From Bacteroidales bacterium UBA1195 (GTDB lineage: Bacteria > Bacteroidota > Bacteroidia > Bacteroidales > WCHB1-69): a stretch of DNA of 9,262 bases. The stretch covers positions 1 to 9,262 of the forward strand of contig DBYD01000020.1 of assembly GCA_002309855.1 (NCBI GenBank), given 5' to 3'. The first letter of the stretch is position 1; each line of letters starts with the position of its first letter. The translations under genes and the position numbers were made by a program. Positions 1 through 5,460 of the stretch are shown here, in pieces. The notes under the pieces are model-generated. The model saw only the letters and a list, made by a program, of their open reading frames with translations. It made no database searches and was not told the origin of the DNA.

Positions 1-251
1 GCACCAAGGGCGTTGTGGAGGGCTTTCATGAGGGGAAAGAGGAAGGCCTGCAGGAAGGTCTGGAAAAAGGGTTGGAGAAAGGCCGTGCCGAAGGAAGGGC
101 GGAAGGCCTGCATGAAGGTTTGGAGAAAGGCCGCGCTGAAGGAAGAGCCGAAGAGCGCATCGCGATTGCCGCAAACATGAAGCGTTTGGGGATTCCTGAG
201 GAGCAAATTTCCCAATCCACAGGGATTCCCGTGGAGGAAATAAAAATGTAG
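1..251 (+). CDS. C-terminal end of putative Rpn-family (PD-(D/E)XK) transposase-like nuclease, 5' truncated by window edge
   Basis: The reading frame is open from the window edge (first full codon at 3) to TAG at 249-251, so only about 82 C-terminal residues are seen. A GTG at 15 is not a convincing start, because the frame continues upstream and the peptide begins inside a repeat. The visible part is a charged low-complexity stretch of four-residue units (EGLEKG, RAEG), probably one long helix. It is followed by a compact tail with ERIAIAANMKRLGIPEEQ and a STGIPVEEIK motif. That combination (E/K/G repeats, then 'A..MK..GI....I...TG....EI') is what I know from the C-terminus of the Rpn family of recombination-promoting nucleases/putative transposases, common in Bacteroidota. 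The catalytic domain would lie upstream, outside the window, so the assignment rests on the tail alone. A hairpin overlaps the stop codon. Alternative: another protein carrying the same helical tail. Confidence 0.6.
   Translation, partial: TKGVVEGFHEGKEEGLQEGLEKGLEKGRAEGRAEGLHEGLEKGRAEGRAEERIAIAANMKRLGIPEEQISQSTGIPVEEIKM
45..152 (+). repeat. In-frame tandem repeat in the nuclease tail
   Basis: Two adjacent in-frame copies: 45-104 (60 nt, GLQEGLEKG-LEKG-RAEGRAE) and 105-152 (48 nt, GLHEGLEKG-RAEGRAE). The first copy carries one extra LEKG unit (12 nt). The copies are similar at DNA level, suggesting recent slippage or unequal recombination within the coding sequence. All differences keep the frame. 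Confidence 0.75.
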
Positions 252-280
252 AGACGCAATGAATTGCGTCTCTACATTTT
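243..280. terminator. Perfect 17-bp palindrome, likely bidirectional terminator and possible dispersed repeat
   Basis: The left arm at 243-259 (aaaatgtagagacgcaa) and right arm at 264-280 are exact reverse complements around a 4-nt loop (tgaa). The GC-rich core sits inside A/T-rich ends, so on either strand the stem finishes in a T-rich tract, as in a bidirectional intrinsic terminator. The stem includes the last two codons of the upstream CDS (atg at 246-248, TAG at 249-251), so it begins inside the gene. It lies between two convergent genes. The perfect pairing is more than a terminator needs, so it may also belong to a dispersed palindromic repeat family. Confidence 0.75.
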
Positions 281-372
281 ACCGCATTGATACGTTGTAG
301 ATGGAATTTATTCCACCACGATTTTCCGCATGACGGTGGCGTGCTCCGTCAATCAGAATGGCAGCGGCTTGC

Positions 373-404
373 AAAAAAAATCGGAAAAGCTGCTGCCTTT
401 CCGA
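373..404 (-). terminator. Intrinsic terminator of rpsU
   Basis: Reading the minus strand, arms TCGGAAA and TTTCCGA (plus 398-404 and 381-387), extended inward by about three pairs including one G-T wobble around an AGCA loop, are followed at once by eight T (plus A-run 373-380). The hairpin starts about 25 nt past the rpsU stop codon. This is a textbook Rho-independent terminator. The rest of 252-429 shows no supported gene. Confidence 0.88.
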
Positions 405-429
405 TTCATTCGTGGAAAAAGAAAGAAAA

Positions 430-624
430 CTATTCCTCTTCCTTATCGCGCAGGTGCTGCACATAGATGGCCTTGCGGAGCTGTTCCCGACGGATAACCG
501 ACTTTTTCGTGAACTTCTGCCGTTCGCGCAACTCTTTGATGACACCCGTTTTCTCAAACTTACGTTTGAACTTTTTCAACGCTTTCTCAACGTTTTCACC
601 CTCTTTAACCGGGACAATGATCAT
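430..624 (-). CDS. rpsU: 30S ribosomal protein bS21
   Basis: The 64-residue protein matches bS21 throughout: N-terminal MIIVPVKEGENVEKALKKFKRK, a central FEKTGVIKELRERQ, and a highly basic helix with KSVIRREQLRKAI. The length is normal for Bacteroidota. bS21 binds the small subunit near the 3' end of 16S rRNA. In Bacteroidota, bS21 with bS18 and bS6 is known to hold the anti-SD tail so that most mRNAs are read without SD pairing. The gene starts with ATG at 622-624, ends with TAG, and is monocistronic, with its own -7 element (674-681) and terminator (373-404). Its leader carries a GAGGT at good spacing, unlike the other genes here, which fits autoregulation by bS21. Confidence 0.97.
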   Translation of the reverse strand: MIIVPVKEGENVEKALKKFKRKFEKTGVIKELRERQKFTKKSVIRREQLRKAIYVQHLRDKEEE

Positions 625-631
625 AAATTAT

Positions 632-636
632 ACCTC
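632..636 (-). promoter_or_regulatory. Shine-Dalgarno sequence of rpsU
   Basis: The minus strand reads AAAGAGGTATAATTT directly before the rpsU ATG. GAGGT can pair with the ACCTC of the 16S rRNA tail and lies 7 nt from the start codon. The other genes in the window have A/T-rich leaders without a comparable well-placed motif. Confidence 0.75.
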
Positions 637-673
637 TTTTCTTTGTTAATACTCTGATAATTTTTCAGGAATG

Positions 674-681
674 CAAAAGTA
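674..681 (-). promoter_or_regulatory. Predicted -7 element of the rpsU promoter (TAnnTTTG)
   Basis: The minus strand reads TACTTTTG, an exact match to the Bacteroidota -7 consensus TAnnTTTG, about 50 nt before the rpsU start codon. The -33 region is T-rich but has no clean TTTG at ideal spacing, so the call rests on the -7 box and position. Confidence 0.6.
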
Positions 682-712
682 GACAAAAAACCAATACAAA
701 ACGCAATTTTAC

Positions 713-744
713 AAAAAAAAAGGCACCGGATGCGCCGGTGCCTT
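713..744 (-). terminator. Intrinsic terminator of the methylmalonyl-CoA decarboxylase operon
   Basis: On the minus strand AAGGCACCGG pairs perfectly with CCGGTGCCTT (plus arms 735-744 and 720-729) around a 5-nt loop (CGCAT), then runs into seven further T (plus A-run 713-719). The stem is 10 bp with a GC-rich core. It lies 22 nt after the mmdA stop codon and separates the operon from the rpsU promoter just beyond. Confidence 0.93.
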
Positions 745-766
745 GTCCTTGACAGGAAAATCCGCG

Positions 767-2326
767 TTACAGCGGCAGGTTGTCGTGCTTCTTCGCGGGA
801 TTCTCCAGCCGCTTGGTGGAAACCGTCTGCAACGCCTTGATGACACGATAACGCGTGTTGCGCGGCTCAATGACATCATCGATATAGCCGTAGCGGGCGG
901 CATTGTACGGGTTGCAGAACAGCTTGTTGTACTCGTCCTTACGGGCGGTGATGGCCTCAATCTGCTTCTGCGGGTCAGTCTCTGCCTTGATCTCCTTGGC
1001 ATAGAGCACCTCCACAGCGCCGTCGGCGCCCATAACGGCGATTTCGGCAGTCGGCCATGCGTAGTTCATGTCGCCGCGCAGCTGCTTGCAGCTCATCACG
1101 ATGTGTGAACCACCGTAGGATTTGCGCAGCGTCACAGTCACCTTGGGCACCGTGGCTTCGCCGTAGGCGTAGAGCAGCTTGGCACCATGCGTGATCACAC
1201 CGCCGTACTCCTGAACCGTTCCGGGGAGGAATCCCGGCACATCCACTAACGTCACCAGCGGAATGTTGAACGCGTCGCAGAAGCGGACAAAACGTGCGCC
1301 CTTGCGCGAAGCGTTGATGTCGAGCACTCCAGCCATGTAGGTGGGCTGGTTGGCCACCACACCGACCGACATGCCGCCCATACGGGCGAAACCGGTGATG
1401 ATGTTCTTGGCATATTGCGGCAGAATTTCCAGGAACTCCCCGTTGTCGACCACGGAGGAGATGACCTCCTTCATGTCGTAAGCCTTGTTGGGATTGTCCG
1501 GGATGATGCTGTTGAGGTAATCCTCCACCCTCTCGATCGGGTCGTTGCACTCAACCTCGGGAGCCGTCTCCATGTTGTTGGAGGGGAGATAGCTCAGGAG
1601 CTTGCGGATCATCTGCAGACCCTCCTCCTCCGAATCGACCACCAGCTGGGCCACACCCGATTTGGTGGCATGCACGCTCGCGCCGCCCAGCTCCTCGGTG
1701 GTGACATTCTCGCCGATAACAGTCTTAACAACCTTCGGGCCGGTCAGGAACATGTAGCTGTTGCCCTTGACCATCATCACGAAGTCCGTCAGTGCGGGGG
1801 AATAGACCGCGCCGCCCGCGCAGGGGCCGAAAATGGCGGAAATCTGGGGCACCACGCCGGATGCCAGAATGTTGCGCTGGAATATCTCGGAATAGCCCGC
1901 AAGGCTGTTCACACCCTCCTGGATACGCGCTCCGCCGGAGTCGTTGATTCCGATGACCGGTGCGCCCATCTTCATGGCAGCATCCAGCACCTTGCATATT
2001 TTCTGGGACTGTGTTTCGGACAGGGAGCCGCCATAGACGGTGAAATCCTGTGCGAACACGTAGACGAGACGCCCGTCGATGGTGCCGTAGCCGGTCACTA
2101 CGCCGTCGGAGAGGTAATGCTCCTTGTCCATGCCGAAGTTGGCGCAGCGATGGGTGACGAACATGTCCATCTCCTCAAAGCTGCCCTCATCCAGCAGCAT
2201 CTGGATGCGCTCACGGGCGGTCATCTTGCCCTGGCTGTGCTGTTTCTCAATTCGTTTCTCACCGCCTCCGAGCCGTGCCTTGGCACGCAGCTCAAGCAGT
2301 TCCTTAACTTTATCCTGCATTGTCAT
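767..2326 (-). CDS. mmdA: Methylmalonyl-CoA decarboxylase alpha subunit (biotin-dependent carboxyltransferase)
   Basis: Cytoplasmic carboxyltransferase, 519 residues, the usual size. It moves the carboxyl group of (S)-methylmalonyl-CoA to biotin on the carrier protein, giving propionyl-CoA. Two crotonase-like halves are visible. The N-terminal half has GINDSGGARIQEG (126-138) and GPCAGGAVYSP (167-177). The C-terminal half has DVPGFLPG (362-369), QEYGGVITHGAKL, and a KSYGGSHIVMSCKQLRGD stretch. The family also contains propionyl-CoA carboxylase beta. Decarboxylase is preferred because the operon encodes a carrier and a Na+-pumping beta subunit but no biotin carboxylase. I chose ATG 2326 (MTMQDKVKELLELR) because homologues start there. 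The frame extends to a GTG at 2374 inside the epimerase gene, and a second ATG follows at 2320. No SD is present. It is the last gene of the operon, 25 nt after the epimerase gene, with a strong terminator downstream. Confidence 0.93.
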   Translation of the reverse strand: MTMQDKVKELLELRAKARLGGGEKRIEKQHSQGKMTARERIQMLLDEGSFEEMDMFVTHRCANFGMDKEHYLSDGVVTGYGTIDGRLVYVFAQDFTVYGGSLSETQSQKICKVLDAAMKMGAPVIGINDSGGARIQEGVNSLAGYSEIFQRNILASGVVPQISAIFGPCAGGAVYSPALTDFVMMVKGNSYMFLTGPKVVKTVIGENVTTEELGGASVHATKSGVAQLVVDSEEEGLQMIRKLLSYLPSNNMETAPEVECNDPIERVEDYLNSIIPDNPNKAYDMKEVISSVVDNGEFLEILPQYAKNIITGFARMGGMSVGVVANQPTYMAGVLDINASRKGARFVRFCDAFNIPLVTLVDVPGFLPGTVQEYGGVITHGAKLLYAYGEATVPKVTVTLRKSYGGSHIVMSCKQLRGDMNYAWPTAEIAVMGADGAVEVLYAKEIKAETDPQKQIEAITARKDEYNKLFCNPYNAARYGYIDDVIEPRNTRYRVIKALQTVSTKRLENPAKKHDNLPL

Positions 2327-2351
2327 ATTCTCGAGATTTTTTTTTGGGTTC

Positions 2352-2765
2352 TTACTTCTTTTTCGGGTCTTCACAGAACTCGGTCAGCACACCGCCGGTC
2401 GATTTGGGGTGCAGGAAGCCTATCTTCAGCCCTTCGGCACCGTTACGGCCCTGCTTGTCGATGAGCCGCACCTCCTTTTCCTCCGCATCGTGCAGCGCCT
2501 GGTTCACATCATCCATGGCAAAGGCGATATGGTGCACACCGGGCCCCTTCTTTTCCAGGAAGGAGGCGATTGTGCTCTCCTCACAGGTCGGTTCGAGCAG
2601 CTCTATTTTTGTCTGTCCCACTTTGAAGAAAGCGGTCTTAACCTTCTGGTCGGCCACCTCCTCAACAGCGTAGCACTCCAGTCCGAGGACCTTCTCATAA
2701 TAGGGTATGGCCTCTTCAAGGCTTTTCACGGCAATGCCGATATGTTCAATATGTGTCGGTTTCAT
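2352..2765 (-). CDS. mce: Methylmalonyl-CoA epimerase
   Basis: Vicinal-oxygen-chelate (glyoxalase fold) protein of 137 residues. It interconverts (R)- and (S)-methylmalonyl-CoA, linking methylmalonyl-CoA mutase to the decarboxylase. Visible motifs are HIEHIGIAV (His8) near the start, ELLEP (55-59), VHHIAFAM with His78/His79, and VLTEFCE with Glu129. These match the two beta-alpha-beta-beta-beta modules and the His/His/Glu metal ligands of the family. An expected ligand between them falls in the TKIELLEP segment. The ATG at 2763-2765 has no SD. The gene lies between the beta-subunit gene (23-nt gap) and mmdA (25-nt gap), so it is cotranscribed with the enzyme that uses its product. The C-terminus is short and lysine-rich (DPKKK). 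Confidence 0.95.
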   Translation of the reverse strand: MKPTHIEHIGIAVKSLEEAIPYYEKVLGLECYAVEEVADQKVKTAFFKVGQTKIELLEPTCEESTIASFLEKKGPGVHHIAFAMDDVNQALHDAEEKEVRLIDKQGRNGAEGLKIGFLHPKSTGGVLTEFCEDPKKK

Positions 2766-2788
2766 GATACATTATTATTAAATGGTTA

Positions 2789-3940
2789 TTATCCTAAGAA
2801 TCCTAACAGCAGACCAGCGGCCACCGCACTGCCGATAACACCGGAGACATTCGGCCCCATGGCATGCATCAGCAGGTAGTTGCTCTTGTCATAGTGCAGC
2901 CCCACATCCTGCGACACACGGGCCGCGTCCGGAACTGCGGAGACACCGGCGTTGCCGATCAGCGGGTTAATCTTGTTGCCCTCCTTCAGGAAGAGGTTGA
3001 AGAACTTCACAAACAGCACGCCGGAGAAGGTGGCAATCACGAACGAAAGCGCACCGATGCCGAAAATCATCACCGACTTCGGGGTCAGGAATGTGGTGGC
3101 CTGCGTGGAGGCACCTACCGTCAGACCGAGCAGGATGGTTACGATGTCCATCAGCGCGTTGGAGGCGGTATTGGCCAGACGGCGCGTGACACCGCTCTCC
3201 TTCAAAAGGTTTCCGAAGAAAAGCATACCCAGCAGCGGCAGGCCGGACGGCACTAAGAATGTGGTCAGCAACAGGCCCACAATCGGGAAGATGATCTTCT
3301 CAGTCTGGGAGACCTGGCGCGGCGGCTTCATCCGGATGAGCCGCTCCTTCTTGGTGGTCAGCAGCTTCATGATCGGCGGCTGGATCACCGGCACAAGAGC
3401 CATGTAGGAGTAGGCCGAAACCGCGATGGCACCCATCAGGTCGGGAGCCAGCTTGGAGGAGAGGAAGATTGCCGTAGGACCGTCCGCACCGCCGATGATA
3501 CCGATGGCACCGGCCTCGGAGGCGTTGAACCCCAAAGCGGTGGCGGTAAGGTACGCACCGAAGATGCCGAACTGGGCGGCTGCCCCGATCAGCACCATTT
3601 TCGGATTGGATATCAGGGCGGAGAAATCGGTCATGGCACCGATGCCCAGGAAAATCAACGGCGGATAAAAGCCCTTTACAACACCGAGGTAGAGGTAGCT
3701 CAGCACGGAGCCGTCCTCATAGATTCCGATCTGGAACCCCGGCTGGAACGGGATATTGCCGACTAAGATACCGAATCCGATCGGCACCAGCAGCATCGGC
3801 TCCCATTTTTTCGCAATGCCGAGATAAAGGAAGATCAAACCGATCAGGATCATGATCAGATGACCGGAGGTGGCATTGGCAAATCCCGTGAACGACAGGA
3901 ATGTCGAAATGTTTTCTGATATTGTCTCTGCAAAACTCAT
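2789..3940 (-). CDS. mmdB: Sodium-pumping decarboxylase beta subunit (OadB/MmdB family)
   Basis: Polytopic inner-membrane protein of 383 residues, normal for OadB/MmdB/GcdB. It decarboxylates carboxybiotin and couples this to Na+ export. Many hydrophobic segments are visible, beginning with LIMILIGLIFLYLGIAKKWEP. The family hallmark GGADGPT is at 150-156, with Asp153 the conserved membrane acidic residue used in Na+/proton coupling. Near the C-terminus are NAGVSAVPDAARV and HAMGPNVSGVIGSAVAAG, the other conserved helix known to line the Na+ path. It starts at ATG 3938-3940, 11 nt after the biotin-carrier gene. Context (epimerase, mmdA) favours methylmalonyl-CoA over oxaloacetate or glutaconyl-CoA as the complex's substrate; the subunit itself does not distinguish them. 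Confidence 0.95.
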   Translation of the reverse strand: MSFAETISENISTFLSFTGFANATSGHLIMILIGLIFLYLGIAKKWEPMLLVPIGFGILVGNIPFQPGFQIGIYEDGSVLSYLYLGVVKGFYPPLIFLGIGAMTDFSALISNPKMVLIGAAAQFGIFGAYLTATALGFNASEAGAIGIIGGADGPTAIFLSSKLAPDLMGAIAVSAYSYMALVPVIQPPIMKLLTTKKERLIRMKPPRQVSQTEKIIFPIVGLLLTTFLVPSGLPLLGMLFFGNLLKESGVTRRLANTASNALMDIVTILLGLTVGASTQATTFLTPKSVMIFGIGALSFVIATFSGVLFVKFFNLFLKEGNKINPLIGNAGVSAVPDAARVSQDVGLHYDKSNYLLMHAMGPNVSGVIGSAVAAGLLLGFLG

Positions 3941-3951
3941 TTTTCAGAACC

Positions 3952-4398
3952 TTATGCGATTAACATTAAAATGTCCCCCTCCTGCACACTGTCGCCCTTC
4001 TTTACGCGGACCGACTTGACAACGCCGTCCTTGTCCGACTCGATGTTGTTCTCCATCTTCATGGCCTCAAGCAGCAGGATCTTCTGTCCGGCCTTGACCG
4101 CATCGCCCTCTTTGACGAAAACGTCCAGCACCACACCTGGCAGCGGGGTCTTGATGGGCTTTTCGGCACCGCCGGCGGCGGCATCCACATTGGCGGTGCT
4201 TCCGGATGCGACCGGAGCCTCCGCCTGCATGATGGCCTTCGGACGCGGGCGGGCGACAGGAGCGCGCTTCACGGCGACATCCTCGGCCTCCACACGGTAA
4301 TCCACTCCGTTAACCTTTACATTCAACATGTTGTTGTCCGATTCCTCTACGGAAACCTGGTAATCATTACCGTTGATCTTGAACTTATAGTCTTTCAT
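3952..4398 (-). CDS. mmdC: Biotin carboxyl carrier subunit of methylmalonyl-CoA decarboxylase
   Basis: Small carrier protein of 148 residues. The C-terminal biotinyl domain (about 80-148) has the classic EAMKMEN motif, with biotin expected on Lys114, plus TPLPGVVLDVFVKEGD and the closing VKKGDSVQEGDILMLI. Residues 1-40 form a small beta-rich segment (KFKINGNDYQVSVEE) typical of Bacteroidota carriers. Residues 45-80 are an Ala/Pro-rich flexible linker that lets biotin swing between the alpha and beta subunits. ATG 4396-4398 follows the OadG-like stop by 7 nt, and mmdB follows after 11 nt, so translation is probably coupled. Biotin must be attached by a ligase (BirA) encoded elsewhere. Confidence 0.95.
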   Translation of the reverse strand: MKDYKFKINGNDYQVSVEESDNNMLNVKVNGVDYRVEAEDVAVKRAPVARPRPKAIMQAEAPVASGSTANVDAAAGGAEKPIKTPLPGVVLDVFVKEGDAVKAGQKILLLEAMKMENNIESDKDGVVKSVRVKKGDSVQEGDILMLIA

Positions 4399-4405
4399 CT
4401 TACGT

Positions 4406-5323
4406 TTATTTTCTGATTGGGTTACGTTTGAAATTCAATGATTTGTTGGCCCATGGCGAGGGCTGGTTGAAGGTGCGGTGCAGGTAGAAGCCGTTGTCCT
4501 CCACCTCATGGCAGTCATCCGCATAGAGGTGCAGCGCGGCGGCGATGGCTGCGGCGACCTCATCCTCAAGGGTTCCGGACGGAGCATCCGAAACGGCGGT
4601 CTGCTTGGGCGCATCGGCAGCCTGCTGCTTCAGCGCCTGCTTTTTGAAATATGAGCCGGTTCCCTTGAACACCAGTGCAATGATAATCAGCAGCAGAAAC
4701 ACCACCATCATGGAGGTGATGGTGATAAGCCAGCCGTGCGGGTCCTTCTGCTGGTAGATTTCAGCCCGCGACATGTCGTTGGAGATGTGGTTCAGCGCCA
4801 TCGGAGTGGGATTCCCGGCCAGCTCCCATTCAGGATTCTTCACCTCCTCGGACTTGCCGAACGAACGGTTGGGAACCTGCGCGGAGACCAGATATGAGAC
4901 GCTGTCGATCAGCTCCTTTCCGCTCTGGTCATAAATGGCGAGGAAAGCCCTTCCGCCTCCGATGAAACCGGTGTCCGCCAAATCGAAATTGACATGGAAG
5001 GCACTGCGCGAAGGCTCGTTGTACGCGAAAAAGAGCGCGTAAGTCTTGGGCGGCAGCGTGGCGTTCTGCGCCGCCTTGGGGATACGGTATTTCTTGGGAG
5101 TGTTCGGATCGTTGGTGATGTAGCAGCCTCCCAACGAGAGGGTCCTCACACCAGTGTTGTAGATTTCGAACCAACTGCCGCACACACCGTAGTTGTCGCG
5201 GTAGCCGCTGTCGTTGAGGACCAGAACCTCATTGATGCGTATGGCCTTGATGCCCTGCGCCCGGAGCGTTCCGGTGACACCGATGCAGGCCACAGCGAAA
5301 AAAAGCAATAATTTCCTTTTCAT
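4406..5323 (-). CDS. OadG-like (gamma/delta) decarboxylase subunit with N-terminal periplasmic lamin-tail domain
   Basis: 305 residues from ATG 5321-5323; the upstream in-frame TTG at 5335 is less likely. In order: a signal peptide (MKRKLLLFFAVACIGVTG, probable cleavage after about residue 22, giving QGIK); a lamin-tail-like beta domain (about 25-160) with IRINEV, WFEIYN (51-56), GCYITND, and the typical LTD ending GNPTPMALN (170-178); one membrane helix (about 199-219); a Gln/Ala/Pro-rich linker; and a cytoplasmic C-terminus with EDEVAAAIAAALHLY (253-267) and SPWANK (289-294), which resembles Bacteroidota OadG-type subunits. OadG subunits are single-span proteins that assemble alpha with beta. 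Here the periplasmic side is enlarged by the LTD domain, whose role is unknown. It is the first gene of the operon, 7 nt before the biotin carrier. The assignment rests on architecture and position rather than catalytic motifs. Confidence 0.82.
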   Translation of the reverse strand: MKRKLLLFFAVACIGVTGTLRAQGIKAIRINEVLVLNDSGYRDNYGVCGSWFEIYNTGVRTLSLGGCYITNDPNTPKKYRIPKAAQNATLPPKTYALFFAYNEPSRSAFHVNFDLADTGFIGGGRAFLAIYDQSGKELIDSVSYLVSAQVPNRSFGKSEEVKNPEWELAGNPTPMALNHISNDMSRAEIYQQKDPHGWLITITSMMVVFLLLIIIALVFKGTGSYFKKQALKQQAADAPKQTAVSDAPSGTLEDEVAAAIAAALHLYADDCHEVEDNGFYLHRTFNQPSPWANKSLNFKRNPIRK

Positions 5324-5389
5324 TATAAAATGCAATTTTCTCTTTATTAATTCTTTAAAATAAACCTACAGGGTCAGCGGCCAAAGTTG

Positions 5390-5397
5390 CAAAGATA
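5390..5397 (-). promoter_or_regulatory. Predicted -7 element of the decarboxylase operon promoter (TAnnTTTG)
   Basis: The minus strand reads TATCTTTG, an exact match to TAnnTTTG, about 66 nt before the first start codon of the operon (5323). No clean -33 TTTG is seen at usual spacing. The leader between it and the ATG is A/T-rich and lacks an SD. The stretch 5398-5460, between folD and this box, shows no convincing folD terminator. Confidence 0.55.
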
Positions 5398-5460
5398 ACC
5401 AAAAAAATGATATGCCGGCCGGTTTAAGGCGGACTTTGGCTCTTTTATTGCCTTTGCCTG

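Noticed and set aside
45..152. CRISPR-like array
   Set aside because: The repeats are adjacent, in-frame and coding, with no spacers between them.
281..429. tRNA or small structured RNA in the left intergenic region
   Set aside because: Apart from the rpsU terminator hairpin I found no cloverleaf, conserved tRNA arm or other known RNA structure.
2327..2374. Upstream extension of mmdA to a GTG at 2374 overlapping mce
   Set aside because: The extra 16 residues are Lys/Asn-rich and foreign to the family. ATG 2326 gives the usual N-terminus and a normal 25-nt gap.
1415..2464. Long plus-strand open frame (349 codons) opposite mmdA and mce
   Set aside because: It lies antisense to two clearly recognised genes, has no recognisable family features, and is expected as a shadow of biased codon use on the coding strand.
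5282..5323. Possible lipoprotein signal (Cys13) in the LTD-OadG protein
   Set aside because: The residues before the Cys (FAVAC) do not fit a good lipobox, and a later type I-like site before QGIK is more plausible; the downstream helix anchors the protein anyway.
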